A stretch of DNA of 64,000 nucleotides, taken from the NCBI GenBank assembly GCA_910576205.1, contig CAJTHL010000013.1, positions 62,001 to 126,000 on the forward strand, given 5' to 3'. Source of the DNA: Clostridia bacterium (GTDB lineage Bacteria > Bacillota > Clostridia > Lachnospirales > Lachnospiraceae). Below are positions 9,184 through 18,055 of the stretch, piece after piece (positions within the stretch are counted from its first letter, which is position 1; each line of letters opens with the position of its first letter). Made by a program: the position numbers and the translations under genes. The notes beneath the pieces are model-generated. The model saw nothing but the letters and a program-made list of their open reading frames with translations, did no database searches and was not told the origin of the DNA.

Positions 9184-10390
9184 ACTCCTCCAGACCGAAG
9201 GCGTCATGCACCGCATTCATGGCCCGCTCTGCGTCCTTCTCGTGAATCAGAACGGTCACGCGGATTTCTGATGTGGAAATCATGTTGATGTTAATGTTCT
9301 CGTTGTAGAGGGCCTCAAACATCTTAGCCGCCACGCCGGGATTTGACATCATGCCTGCTCCCACAATGGATACCTTTGCCACCGTCTTGTTGCAGGAAAT
9401 ATCCGTAGCGCCAATGCGGGATTTACTCTTTGTCAGAATCTCCACGGCCTCGTCGGCCTCGCTTCTGGCAACGGTAAAGGAGATATCCTTTGTATTATCC
9501 CGGCCGATGGACTGCAAAATCACGTCCACATTGACATTCTCTCTGGCCAGCATATTGAACAGCTTGAAGGCCATACCCGGCTCATCCTTTAACCCGATCA
9601 CTGAAATTCTGGCCGTATTGCGATCCAGGGCCACTCCGCTGATTAACATTCTCTCCACGCTTGTCTCCTCCTTCAGGATTGTTCCTTCATTATCGTTTAA
9701 GCTTGATCTCACCACAAGCTGTACGCCGTATTTCTTTGCCATCTCCACGGAACGGTTGTGAAGCACGCCGGCGCCAAGGGTTGCCAGATCCAGCATTTCA
9801 TCATAAGTAATTTCTTTCAGCTTCCTGGCGTTTGGCACGATTCTGGGATCCGCGGTGTAAACGCCGTCCACATCCGTATAAATCTCGCAGGCATCCGCAT
9901 GGAGAGCCGCCGCCAGGGCCACAGCCGTGGTATCCGAGCCTCCCCGTCCCAGGGTCGTGTAGTTGTCGTATTTGTTCACACCCTGGAATCCCGTTACAAT
10001 CACAATGCGGCGTATTTCCAGTTCATGCATAATGCGGTCGGTGTCCACCCTCTTTAACCGGGCGTTTCCGTAGACCCGGGTGGTGTGCATAGCCACCTGG
10101 AAGCCGTTCAGGGAAACGGCCGGCACACCCATGGAATCAATAGCCATGGCCATAAGCGCGGCGGAAACCTGTTCTCCTGTGGTCAGAAGCATGTCCATTT
10201 CCCTTTTCGGGGGATTGGGACTTATATCCATGGCCTTCGCGATCAGCTCATCTGTGGTCTTTCCCATGGCGGAGAGCACCACAATCACATCGTTTCCCTT
10301 TCTGTACTCCTCCACACACCTTCTGGCCACATTGAAAATTCTTTCCTTGTCACCTACGGATGTTCCTCCAAATTTTTTCACAATCAGCAT
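9182..10390 (-). CDS. lysC: Aspartate kinase
   Basis: A 402-residue aspartokinase that phosphorylates aspartate, the first step to lysine/DAP, threonine and methionine. The N-terminal kinase domain begins MLIVKKFGGTSVGD (KFGGTS motif) and carries the GRGGSDTTAVALAAAL and TDVDGVYTADPRIV segments. Two ACT domains follow (from about residue 265: VIGLKDEPGMAFKLF; second from about 345: SIVGAGMMSNPGVAAKMF). The length matches monofunctional Bacillus-type enzymes. The start is preceded by GAGGAG. It is the last gene of the ACT-hom-lysC operon (22 bp after hom). The ACT domains imply feedback by lysine and/or threonine; which one cannot be read from the sequence. No lysine riboswitch is visible. Confidence 0.96.
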   Translation of the reverse strand: MLIVKKFGGTSVGDKERIFNVARRCVEEYRKGNDVIVVLSAMGKTTDELIAKAMDISPNPPKREMDMLLTTGEQVSAALMAMAIDSMGVPAVSLNGFQVAMHTTRVYGNARLKRVDTDRIMHELEIRRIVIVTGFQGVNKYDNYTTLGRGGSDTTAVALAAALHADACEIYTDVDGVYTADPRIVPNARKLKEITYDEMLDLATLGAGVLHNRSVEMAKKYGVQLVVRSSLNDNEGTILKEETSVERMLISGVALDRNTARISVIGLKDEPGMAFKLFNMLARENVNVDVILQSIGRDNTKDISFTVARSEADEAVEILTKSKSRIGATDISCNKTVAKVSIVGAGMMSNPGVAAKMFEALYNENININMISTSEIRVTVLIHEKDAERAMNAVHDAFGLEE

Positions 10391-10412
10391 CTTATAATCT
10401 CCTCATCTTTTA

Positions 10413-11627
10413 TCAGCCTTCCATGCGGATCCTGTGGATAATGGCGTCTGTCTTAGCGGCCCGCTCAGCAAACTCTTTCTCCGTAAACACCCCGGTCACA
10501 AAGCCGTATTCTCCGAAAAGGTCTGCCGTCACTACCTCTATAGGTCCAAAGAGCTCCGCCATCTTAAGGGCATCCCTGGCGGCTTCCCCTTTTACCCGCA
10601 CAAAGAAACGCCATTTCGCGTTGCTGACATCAGTCAGCTTAAGCTTCTGGCTGCTCCAGAAGGTCATAATACTCCGGTGCAGATGCTTGGCCGCGTCCAC
10701 CACGTCCGCCACCACGGCGCTGGCAGTGGGCAGCTTCCCTGCGCCGCTTCCGTAAAACATCACATCCCCCAGCACATTTCCCCGGGCAAATATAGCGTTG
10801 AACACTCCGTTGACGCTGTAGAGAGGATGCTGGTCATTGATAAGGAAGGGGGATACCATGGCGTAGAAGCCCTTGTCCACCTTTTTGCCCAGAGCCAGAA
10901 GCTTCACGGCCCGTCCCATTTTCCGGGCGTATTTGATATCCTCCGCCGTGATCTTCGTGATTCCCTCCGTGTAAATGTCCTCATAATCCACCTGCTGCCC
11001 GCTGACCAGGGAGAGAAGAATGGCAATTTTGCGACAGGCGTCATAGCCCTCCACATCCGCTTCCGGATGAAGCTCCGCATATCCCCTGCTCTGGGCATCC
11101 TTTAACACGCTGTCAAAGTCCAGGCTTTCATAGGTCATCCTGCTCAACATATAGTTGGTGGTTCCGTTTAAAATTCCTGTGATCTCCTCAATCTCATCTG
11201 CTGTCAGAGAAGAATTCAAGGGCCGGATAATGGGAATGCCGCCGCCCACAGAGGCCTCAAATAGATAATTTAAGTTCCGGCTCCTGGCGATCTCCAGAAG
11301 CTCGGCCCCATGCCTGGCCACCAGCTCCTTGTTGGAGGTACACACGCTCTTGCCTGCCTCCAGGCAGCGTTTCGTAAAGGTGTAGGCCGGTTCCACGCCT
11401 CCCATAACCTCCACCACAATGCGGATCTCCGGATCGTTTACGATAACCTCAAAATCATGAACCAGTTTGCTTTCCACCGGATCCCCCGGAAAATCCCTAA
11501 GATCCAGCACATATTTAATGTTGATATCCTCCCCGGCCTTTTTGTTGATACTGGCCTGGTTGGTATTCAGCACCTCTACCACGCCCGAACCCACGGTTCC
11601 GTAGCCCATAACTGCGATCTGTACCAT
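10413..11627 (-). CDS. hom: Homoserine dehydrogenase
   Basis: A 404-residue NAD(P)-dependent enzyme reducing aspartate semialdehyde to homoserine for threonine and methionine synthesis. The Rossmann motif is GYGTVGSGVVEVL at the N-terminus. The catalytic core includes GILNGTTNYMLSRM and GYAELHPEADVEGYDACRKI, both diagnostic. The C-terminal part (about residues 330-400) is ACT-like, so feedback control is likely. The start has GAGTGAGAAGAA upstream. It sits between the ACT protein gene (6 bp) and lysC (22 bp), forming one transcription unit for the upper aspartate pathway. Confidence 0.96.
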   Translation of the reverse strand: MVQIAVMGYGTVGSGVVEVLNTNQASINKKAGEDINIKYVLDLRDFPGDPVESKLVHDFEVIVNDPEIRIVVEVMGGVEPAYTFTKRCLEAGKSVCTSNKELVARHGAELLEIARSRNLNYLFEASVGGGIPIIRPLNSSLTADEIEEITGILNGTTNYMLSRMTYESLDFDSVLKDAQSRGYAELHPEADVEGYDACRKIAILLSLVSGQQVDYEDIYTEGITKITAEDIKYARKMGRAVKLLALGKKVDKGFYAMVSPFLINDQHPLYSVNGVFNAIFARGNVLGDVMFYGSGAGKLPTASAVVADVVDAAKHLHRSIMTFWSSQKLKLTDVSNAKWRFFVRVKGEAARDALKMAELFGPIEVVTADLFGEYGFVTGVFTEKEFAERAAKTDAIIHRIRMEG

Positions 11628-11633
11628 TTCTTC

Positions 11634-12077
11634 TCACTCCTTTGCAAGTATTTTTAGGTAATGAATTCCCGGCTGCCTCTCGATCTCCTCAATCATGGAG
11701 GACACATCCCCTGTGGTGGGCAGCAGATCCACCGTCAGCGTCAGCGAGGCCACGCCATTTATGGGAATCGTCTGATGGATGGTCAGGATATTCCCCTTGT
11801 ACTTGGCCACCGTCTTTATCACATCCGACAAAAGCCCGGGTTCATCGTTCATCTGCAGCACAAAGGTAATGCTCTTTCCCTTGGAATTGTCGTGAAAGGG
11901 AAAAATATCATCCTTATATTTATAGAAGGAGCTGCGGCTGATTCCCACCTGCTCCGTAGCCTCCTGTACGGTCATCACCTTTGAGGAATCCAGCAGGCGC
12001 TTGGCTTCCACAACCTTCAGCAGCACCTCCGGAACCGCTTTTTGTTTCACCACAAAATATTTACTTTTTTCCGCCAT
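11634..12077 (-). CDS. pheB: ACT domain protein (PheB/UPF0735 family)
   Basis: A 147-residue cytoplasmic protein of the PheB/UPF0735 family. An N-terminal winged-helix-like segment (about residues 15-60, including VQEATEQVGISRSSFYKYKD) is followed by an ACT domain (about residues 68-145, FVLQMNDEPGLLSDVIKTVAKYKGNILTI). Such proteins commonly head hom operons in Firmicutes and are thought to sense an amino acid, but their biochemical role is not settled. The ATG has AGGAGG nine bases upstream. That ribosome-binding site abuts the stop codon of a possible 39-codon upstream frame. The gene is first in the operon with hom and lysC. Confidence 0.88.
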   Translation of the reverse strand: MAEKSKYFVVKQKAVPEVLLKVVEAKRLLDSSKVMTVQEATEQVGISRSSFYKYKDDIFPFHDNSKGKSITFVLQMNDEPGLLSDVIKTVAKYKGNILTIHQTIPINGVASLTLTVDLLPTTGDVSSMIEEIERQPGIHYLKILAKE

Positions 12078-12084
12078 ATTTCCT

Positions 12085-12220
12085 CCTATTCAGAGTCCCG
12101 CACCTCCCCTTCCAAGACCCTGGGGTTCTGGAAGTATTTCCAGCCGCATTCGCGTCTTGAAATCCTTCCGGGGTCTTGTACGGGCAGTTGCTGTTTCAGA
12201 GTCCCGCATCTCCCCTTCCG
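12085..12220 (-). repeat. Direct repeat pair in the pheB leader
   Basis: Two near-identical copies of about 26 bp lie about 106 bp apart. On the minus strand both read GGAAGGGGAG, then A or G, then TGCGGGACTCTGAA. Between them are an inverted repeat (CAAGACCC/GGGTCTTG) and a small hairpin (CTGGAAGTATTTCCAG). The second copy merges into the pheB ribosome-binding site. Confidence 0.7.
12090..12209 (-). CDS. Possible leader peptide of the pheB-hom-lysC operon
   Basis: A 39-codon frame with an ATG at 12209, preceded by GGAAGGGGAG, that ends with TGA 12 bp before the pheB ATG. The product would start MRDSETATARTRPRKD, with Thr at positions 6, 8, 11 and 19. It lies wholly inside the predicted mRNA leader, and its stop sits against the pheB ribosome-binding site, which is compatible with translational coupling or attenuation. 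The frame largely coincides with a repeat-derived segment, so it may be fortuitous. Confidence 0.25.
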   Translation of the reverse strand: MRDSETATARTRPRKDFKTRMRLEILPEPQGLGRGGAGL

Positions 12221-12281
12221 AAAGGGCCGGATGTTCTCACCTTGTGAACGTTTGTTTTTCTATCAAAGACTAACATAAGCA

Positions 12282-12310
12282 ATATTAGCACACTTTGGGG
12301 GAAGATGCAA
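12282..12310 (-). promoter_or_regulatory. Sigma-A-type promoter of the pheB-hom-lysC operon
   Basis: On the minus strand TTGCAT (12305-12310) and TAATAT (12282-12287) are spaced 17 bp. Transcription would start near 12275, giving a leader of about 200 nt that contains the direct repeats, hairpins and possible leader peptide. Confidence 0.7.
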
Positions 12311-12381
12311 GAATTTTACAGAATTTTTTTGTGGATAAAGAGACCGGCTCCCGCCTCTATGGAATATATTCCCTTATACTG

Positions 12382-12418
12382 AAAAGGGGACATGAACGGC
12401 TTCTCTATTCATGTCCCC
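12382..12418 (-). terminator. Rho-independent terminator of prfB
   Basis: The 11-bp arms GGGGACATGAA (12386-12396) and TTCATGTCCCC (12408-12418) are followed on the minus strand by TTTT. It lies 26 bp after the prfB stop. Confidence 0.85.
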
Positions 12419-12443
12419 CTGTTTAAAATTCCCTTTTTTCCTT

Positions 12444-13566
12444 TTACGCCTCTTCTTCATCCTTTGTATTTATCCATTTCAGATAGGCGTTGATAAAAGG
12501 ATCCAGGTTTCCGTCCATGACGCCCCCAACGTTGCTGACCTCCTCGTTGGTCCGGTGGTCCTTTACCATGGTATAGGGCTGCATGACGTAGGAGCGGATC
12601 TGGTTGCCCCAGCCGATCTCCTTCACCTCGCCCCGGATGCCGGAGAGTTTCTCCGCGTTCTTCTGCTGCTCCAGCAGGAAAAGCTTTGCTTTGAGCATCT
12701 GCATGGCCTTGTCCTTATTCTGGAACTGAGAGCGCTCATTCTGACACTGCACCACCGTGTTGGTGGGCAGATGGGTAATCCGGATGGCGGAGGAAGTCTT
12801 GTTAATGTGCTGGCCGCCTGCGCCGCTGGAACGGTACGTGTCAATGCGCAAATCCTCTTCCCGGATTTCAATATCGATATCGTCCTCAATATCCGGCATT
12901 ACATCCAGGGACACAAAGGAGGTCTGTCTCTTGCCCTGGGCATTAAAGGGGGAAATACGCACCAGACGATGCACACCCTTCTCCGACTTCAGATAGCCGT
13001 AGGCATTCTCCCCGTTTACCTGGAAGGTCACGGACTTGATGCCCGCCTCGTCCCCGTCCAGATAGTCCAGCACTTCCACGGAAAAGCCCTTCCGCTCTGC
13101 CCAGCGCGTGTACATGCGGTACAGCATGCCGCACCAGTCGCAGCTCTCCGTGCCGCCGGCGCCTGCGTTAAGCTTGAGAATGGCATTGTTCTTGTCATAT
13201 TCCCCGGAGAGAAGTGTCTTAATGCGCATGGCCTCAAACTTCTCCTGGAACTCCTTTAACTCCTCCTCGATCTCCGGTATCAGGGAGGCGTCCTCCTCCT
13301 CATACCCCATTTCCAACAGAGTTTCTATGTCCTCATACTGGGTCTGCAGGGCCTTGTAAACACCGGCCTCCTCCTTTAAAACGCTCAGCTCTTTCATTCC
13401 CGCCTGAGAGCTCTCTGCATGATCCCAGTATCCAGGCTCCTCCATTTCCCGCTCTAACTCTTCAATCCTCTTAGCCTTCTCCGCTAAGTTAAAGTGAATC
13501 CCTCAATTCCAACAAGGGGCCATGATAGCCATTTAAGGTATACTTAAACTGATCTAATTCTACCAC
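12444..13566 (-). CDS. prfB: Peptide chain release factor 2, programmed +1 frameshift
   Basis: RF2 terminates translation at UGA and UAA. The 333-residue downstream frame contains the GGQ loop (SSGAGGQHINKTSSAIR). The complete gene starts at GTG 13566 behind AGAGGTGAT: 25 codons run from VVELDQFKY to RDSL, then meet an in-frame TAA at 13491-13489. A +1 slip on CTT at CTT TAA C restores the frame as NLAEKAKRIEELERE into the main frame, giving about 373 residues. An SD-like GAGGG lies just upstream of the slip site. This matches the autoregulatory frameshift known for RF2. The stop here is UAA rather than the usual UGA. The stop-codon-recognition segment is intact as far as I can see. Confidence 0.93.
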
Positions 13567-13667
13567 TGTTGATCACCTCTTTCTTTATTTAAAATCTCTG
13601 CATGGACGCATTTTTCCGTCAGATGTGTGACCCGGCCTTTCGTACCGGGTCAGACTACACCTAAGCT

Positions 13668-16232
13668 CTATCTGCGCCCGCAGCACTGCTTATACTTTTT
13701 CCCGCTTCCGCAGGGACACGGATCGTTTGGATAAATCTTCTCTGTCTCCCGCTTCCTGGGGGCTTTGGCAAGGGAGGTATCCTTGTTGGTGCCCGTAACC
13801 TTGGCCACCTGCTCCCGCTCTGCCTTTTCTTCTACCCGCACATGTAAGAGGATCCGCACCGTATCCTCCTGGATGCTGGCCGTCATGGCGTCAAACATCT
13901 CATAACCGCTCAGCTTATACTCCACCAGCGGATCCCTCTGGGCAAAGGCCTGAAGGCCGATACCCTGGCGCAGCTGATCCATGTCGTCGATGTGATCCAT
14001 CCACTTCCTGTCGATAACCTTCAGAAGGAATACCCGCTCCAGCTCCCGCAGCATTTCCGGGTTGGGGAATTCCGCCTCCTTCATCTCATAGAGCTTCACA
14101 GCTTCCTCTTTTAACTGGTGCTTCAGCTCATTTTTCCGGTTTCCGGTAATACGCCCCATGGTGATGGGTTTTAGGGGAATCACAGGAAGCAGCGTCTCAT
14201 TGAGCCCTGCGAAATCCCACTCCTCCTTCTCCTGGTCGTCCCCGATCAAGGTGTCCACCGTATTTTCCACCGTATCCGTCAGCATCTTGTAGATGGAGTC
14301 CCGCATACTCTCCCCGTCCAGAACCCGGCGGCGTTCCTTGTAAATAATCTCCCGCTGCTCGTTCATAACCTGGTCGTACTCCAGCAGGTTCTTACGGATA
14401 CCGAAGTTATTGCTCTCAATCTTCATCTGGGCCTTCTCAATGGCATTTGTGAGCATCTTGTGCTCGATCTCCTCGTTTTCCGGCACGCCAAGGGCATTGA
14501 ACATGCTCATAAGCCGCTCGGAGCCAAAGAGGCGCATCAGATCGTCCTCCAGGGAAATATAGAACCTGGATTCACCCGGATCTCCCTGACGCCCGGAACG
14601 GCCGCGGAGCTGATTGTCGATACGGCGGGCCTCATGGCGCTCTGTACCGATAATCTTAAGGCCTCCTGCCGCCTTGGAGGCGTCGTCCAGCTTAATATCC
14701 GTACCACGGCCAGCCATGTTGGTGGCTATGGTTACGGCCCCGTGCTGGCCTGCCTGGGCCACGATCTCGGCCTCACGCTCATGGAACTTGGCGTTTAAGA
14801 CCTCATGCGTGATGCCTCTCCTGCGAAGCAGCGCGCTGATCTCCTCAGAAGCCTCAATGGTGATGGTACCCACCAGCACCGGCTGCCCCTTGGCGTGGGC
14901 TTCCTCAATGGCGTTAATAACCGCCAGAAGCTTCTCCTTCTTTGTCTTGTACACCGCATCCTGGAGGTCTTTGCGGATCACCGGCATATTGGTGGGAATC
15001 TCGATAACGTCCATGCCGTAGATATCCCGGAATTCTTTCTCCTCGGTGAGCGCCGTACCTGTCATACCGGCTTTCTTCTCATATTTATTGAAGAAGTTCT
15101 GGAAGGTGATATTTGCCAGGGTCTTGCTCTCCCGCTTCACCTTCACATGCTCCTTGGCCTCAATGGCCTGGTGCAGGCCGTCAGAATACCGCCGTCCCGG
15201 CATAATACGTCCCGTGAATTCATCCACGATCAGAACCTGATCGTCCTTCACCACATAGTCCTGATCCCGGAACATAAGGTAATTGGCCCGCAGGGCAAGG
15301 ATGATATTGTGCTGGATTTCCAAGTTCTCCGGGTCAGCCAGATTTTCAATGTGGAAATACTGCTCCACCCGGGTAACGCCGTCCGCAGTCAGATTGACCA
15401 CCTTGTCCTTCTCGTTAACGATAAACTCCCCGGTCTCCACAATGTCCTCGCCCATGATGGCGTTCATCTTTGTAAATTCTCCGCTGGCCTCGCCCCGTTT
15501 CATGGTCTTGGCCAGCGCGTCGCATACTTCATAGAGCTTGGTGGATTTGCCGCTCTGCCCGGAAATAATAAGGGGCGTCCTGGCCTCGTCAATAAGAACC
15601 GAGTCCACCTCGTCGATAATGGCATAGTGCAGATCTCTCTGTACAAGCTGCTCCTTATAGATCACCATGTTATCCCGCAGGTAGTCAAATCCCAGCTCAT
15701 TATTGGTGACATAGGTAATATCGCAGCCATAAGCCGCTCTCCGCTCGTCATTGGTACTGCCGTTGAGCACAACGCCTACGGAAAGTCCCAGGAATTTATG
15801 CACCTCACCCATCCACTGGGCGTCACGGTTAGCCAGATAATCGTTGACCGTGACCACATGCACACCCTTTCCCTCCAGCGCGTTCAGATAAGCCGGAAGT
15901 GTGGAAACCAGCGTCTTTCCCTCACCGGTGCGCATCTCCGCAATACGCCCCTGATGCAGGATCACGCCGCCCACAAGCTGTACCCGGTAATGTTCCATGC
16001 CAAGAACCCTGCGGGCCGCTTCCCGGACTGTAGCAAAGGCTTCCACCAGCAGGTCATCCAGTGTCTCCCCTTTTTTAAAACGCTCCTTGTACTCCTTCGT
16101 CTTTTCCCTCAGCTGTTCGTCGGACAAGTCCATCATATCAGGCCGAAGCGCCTCAATCCTGTCCACGACTGGGTACACTCTTTTCAGCTCATGCTCACTG
16201 TGTGTTCCAAATATTTTTGTAATAAGGCTCAT
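13668..16232 (-). CDS. secA: Preprotein translocase ATPase SecA
   Basis: An 854-residue SecA motor that drives secretory proteins through SecYEG at the membrane. Visible are the DEAD-motor motif [20 protein letters not shown], the Walker B-like [16 protein letters not shown], the [18 protein letters not shown] segment and the helicase motif [12 protein letters not shown] with [13 protein letters not shown]. The C-terminus carries a SEC-C zinc motif ([13 protein letters not shown]). Length is normal. It lies between hpf and prfB, an order common in Firmicutes. The start is the ATG at 16232. Confidence 0.98.
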   Translation of the reverse strand: MSLITKIFGTHSEHELKRVYPVVDRIEALRPDMMDLSDEQLREKTKEYKERFKKGETLDDLLVEAFATVREAARRVLGMEHYRVQLVGGVILHQGRIAEMRTGEGKTLVSTLPAYLNALEGKGVHVVTVNDYLANRDAQWMGEVHKFLGLSVGVVLNGSTNDERRAAYGCDITYVTNNELGFDYLRDNMVIYKEQLVQRDLHYAIIDEVDSVLIDEARTPLIISGQSGKSTKLYEVCDALAKTMKRGEASGEFTKMNAIMGEDIVETGEFIVNEKDKVVNLTADGVTRVEQYFHIENLADPENLEIQHNIILALRANYLMFRDQDYVVKDDQVLIVDEFTGRIMPGRRYSDGLHQAIEAKEHVKVKRESKTLANITFQNFFNKYEKKAGMTGTALTEEKEFRDIYGMDVIEIPTNMPVIRKDLQDAVYKTKKEKLLAVINAIEEAHAKGQPVLVGTITIEASEEISALLRRRGITHEVLNAKFHEREAEIVAQAGQHGAVTIATNMAGRGTDIKLDDASKAAGGLKIIGTERHEARRIDNQLRGRSGRQGDPGESRFYISLEDDLMRLFGSERLMSMFNALGVPENEEIEHKMLTNAIEKAQMKIESNNFGIRKNLLEYDQVMNEQREIIYKERRRVLDGESMRDSIYKMLTDTVENTVDTLIGDDQEKEEWDFAGLNETLLPVIPLKPITMGRITGNRKNELKHQLKEEAVKLYEMKEAEFPNPEMLRELERVFLLKVIDRKWMDHIDDMDQLRQGIGLQAFAQRDPLVEYKLSGYEMFDAMTASIQEDTVRILLHVRVEEKAEREQVAKVTGTNKDTSLAKAPRKRETEKIYPNDPCPCGSGKKYKQCCGRR

Positions 16233-16275
16233 GTGCTTACTCCTATGTTTCGTGTATTGGAAAATTCCATTTTAT

Positions 16276-16800
16276 TTAAAATTCCGGCTCCATCAGACCG
16301 TAAGTATTCCCCTTGCGCTTGTAGACAACGTTGACCTGCTCTGTCTCGGCGTTCATGAATACATAGAAGCTGTGTCCCAGAAGCTCCATCTGTACACAGG
16401 CGTCCTCCGGATACATGGGTTTCACATCAAACTGCTTGGTGCGAATGATCTTTACCTCCTCATCCTCAGCTTCCTTCTCCAGGAATTCCTCCCGGAAATT
16501 TCCGCCCTCCTGCTGCCTGTCCACCAGTTTCGTCTTATATCTGCGAAGCTGACGCTCGATAACCTCCTCCACCAGGTCGATGGAAACATACATGTCGCTG
16601 CTGACCTGCTCGGAGCGGATAATATTTCCCTTTACCGGAATCGTAACTTCAATCTTCTGCCGTTCTTTCTCCACGCTTAAGGTTACCTGGACTTCCGTAT
16701 CGGGAGTAAAATAGCGCTCCAACTTTCCAAGCTTGTCCGTGATAGCCGTCCTCAGGCCCTCCGTCACATCAATATTCTTTCCGCTGATGATATAACGCAT
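16276..16800 (-). CDS. hpf: Ribosome hibernation promoting factor (long form)
   Basis: A 174-residue long-form HPF/YfiA protein that dimerises 70S ribosomes into inactive 100S particles during slow growth. The N-terminal ribosome-binding domain begins MRYIISGKNIDVTEGLRTAI, and the C-terminal dimerisation domain includes IIRTKQFDVKPMYPEDACVQMELLGH. The frame is open further upstream, but the ATG at 16800 has AAGGAGTTG upstream and matches homologues. The stop of the upstream hisA-like gene lies 4 bp before this start, so hpf may be translated from a shared transcript. secA follows 43 bp downstream. Confidence 0.94.
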   Translation of the reverse strand: MRYIISGKNIDVTEGLRTAITDKLGKLERYFTPDTEVQVTLSVEKERQKIEVTIPVKGNIIRSEQVSSDMYVSIDLVEEVIERQLRRYKTKLVDRQQEGGNFREEFLEKEAEDEEVKIIRTKQFDVKPMYPEDACVQMELLGHSFYVFMNAETEQVNVVYKRKGNTYGLMEPEF

Positions 16801-16804
16801 AAAA

Positions 16805-17590
16805 TCAACTCCTTCCTTTATTGCTATAGTATACCATATCTTCATATCTGATACAACCACCAAACAAATCTAAAGCGCTGCCCACCGTCACATCCAGGCG
16901 TCCCTTCCCCAGATATTCCAGCGTTTTTACATCCAGGAGGCTGCCAATGCCCCCTGCGTAGGTCATGGGTATCCTCCCCCATTCCCCCAGAAGTCCGGCC
17001 ACGCCTGCTTCCACGCCAGAGGCCTTTCCCTCCACGTCTACCGCGTGTACCAGGAATTCGTCACAGTAGGAGGACAGCTCATCCAGCAGGGCTTCCTCCA
17101 GCCGTACCTGGGTAAAGTTCTGCCACCGGTCCGTGACAATATAATAGGCGCCCGCCTTTTTCCGACAGCTTAAATCCAGCACCAGGCGTTCCTTTCCCAC
17201 CACGTCCCTAAGCCGCCTCAGGCGCTCCATCCGGATCTGCCCCTCCCGGAACACATAGGAGGTCACAATCACATGGCTGGCCCCGGCGTCCAGGTATTCC
17301 GCCGCGTTCTCCGGGGTAATGCCGCCGCCGATCTGAAGTCCCCCAGGATACGCCGAAAGGGCAGCAAACGCCTGCCTTCTCGTATCTGCAAAATACTCCG
17401 AGGAGGGAGGATTTAAGATTATCACATGGCCTCCCTTAAGCCCGTCCCTTCTATATAAATCCGCGTAGAAATCCGCCGTCTGTTCCGACACAAAATTTTC
17501 CCTTGCCGCATTTCCCGCATCCCGCAAGCTGCCTCCTACAATCTGTTTGACTTTTCCGTTGTGAATATCGATGCATGGACGAAAACGCAT
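16805..17590 (-). CDS. hisA: Eukaryotic-type phosphoribosylformimino-AICAR isomerase (HisA)
   Basis: A 261-residue TIM-barrel protein. It starts MRFRPCIDIHNGKVKQIVGG and contains HVIILNPPSSEYFADTR, LQIGGGITPENAAEYLDAGASHVIVTSYVF and MTYAGGIGSLLDVKTLEYLGKGRLDVTVGSALDLFGG as successive segments. These are features of the HIS6-like branch of HisA rather than ordinary bacterial HisA. The enzyme isomerises ProFAR to PRFAR in histidine synthesis. The start is the ATG at 17590 with GGGGAGG upstream; the frame is open about 42 codons further but without a comparable site. No other his gene lies in the window, and the gene is placed directly before hpf (4 bp). Assignment by memory of the family, fairly sure. 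Confidence 0.85.
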   Translation of the reverse strand: MRFRPCIDIHNGKVKQIVGGSLRDAGNAARENFVSEQTADFYADLYRRDGLKGGHVIILNPPSSEYFADTRRQAFAALSAYPGGLQIGGGITPENAAEYLDAGASHVIVTSYVFREGQIRMERLRRLRDVVGKERLVLDLSCRKKAGAYYIVTDRWQNFTQVRLEEALLDELSSYCDEFLVHAVDVEGKASGVEAGVAGLLGEWGRIPMTYAGGIGSLLDVKTLEYLGKGRLDVTVGSALDLFGGCIRYEDMVYYSNKGRS

Positions 17591-17720
17591 ATATAAGGCC
17601 TCCCCGGAATAACCATTTTCCCGTTCCACAGTTTGTTTCCGACTATTATAGCAGACCTCCTCCCAAAAGTCACCTAAAATTTCATCTTCCAATTCTGATG
17701 ATCCTGGACACAGCACTCAT

Positions 17721-17774
17721 TAAAAAACAGGATACCGCAAACGCAGATAAATTCTACTAAGCGGCATCCTGTTT
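17721..17774 (-). terminator. Terminator of the chaperonin island operon
   Basis: Arms at 17725-17738 and 17761-17774 (AAACAGGATaCCGC and GCGGcATCCTGTTT, one mismatch) flank a 22-nt loop and run into TTTTTT on the minus strand. It closes the 17.8-22.0 kb operon before hisA. Confidence 0.75.
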
Positions 17775-17796
17775 CATTAACCAGAATTTATATTAA

Positions 17797-18030
17797 TTAA
17801 GTATAAAAGGCATCTATCGTCAACGGAAACATTCCAACCTGTAGACGAAACGCTTTGCAGGCGGGATCTTTCCCCAACAAACAGACAATCATCTCTGCAT
17901 CCGGGTCATTGAATTCCATCCGCCGCATATAGGCAAACTGTTCGGGATAGATCTCTGACGCCAGAGCGGCCGTTGGAGATATTGGACGGCTGCATTCTTC
18001 TGTCGGATGCTCTACCGGCTGAAAATTCAT
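17797..18030 (-). CDS. Hypothetical small protein at the end of the chaperonin operon
   Basis: A 77-residue frame from the ATG at 18030 (MNFQPVEHPTEECSRPI) to the stop at 17797. The same frame is open upstream to a TTG at 18126 and an ATG at 18120, overlapping the preceding gene by about 70 bp. None of these starts has a clear ribosome-binding site. The product is acidic with two Cys and no membrane segment (EIYPEQFAYMRRMEFNDP, MIVCLLGKDPACKAFRLQ). It may be a genuine last gene of the island or a remnant of a longer one. No family is recognised. Confidence 0.42.
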   Translation of the reverse strand: MNFQPVEHPTEECSRPISPTAALASEIYPEQFAYMRRMEFNDPDAEMIVCLLGKDPACKAFRLQVGMFPLTIDAFYT

Positions 18031-18055
18031 GGAGGCTATATAAGAGAGTCTGAAT

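Noticed and set aside
10391..12443. Lysine riboswitch or T-box for the hom-lysC operon
   Set aside because: The leader was read on the minus strand; neither the T-box GGUGG-type core nor lysine riboswitch architecture was recognisable.
13629..13651. GACCCGG/CCGGGTC hairpin between secA and prfB as a terminator
   Set aside because: The stem is only 7 bp and no T-run follows on the minus strand, so it was not called.
14805..16334. A 509-codon open frame on the plus strand opposite secA
   Set aside because: It is antisense to a highly conserved gene, has low-complexity His/Leu-rich composition and no ribosome-binding site; it mirrors secA codon bias. The same applies to long antisense frames at 762-1757, 28878-30179, 36915-38162 and 55330-56097.
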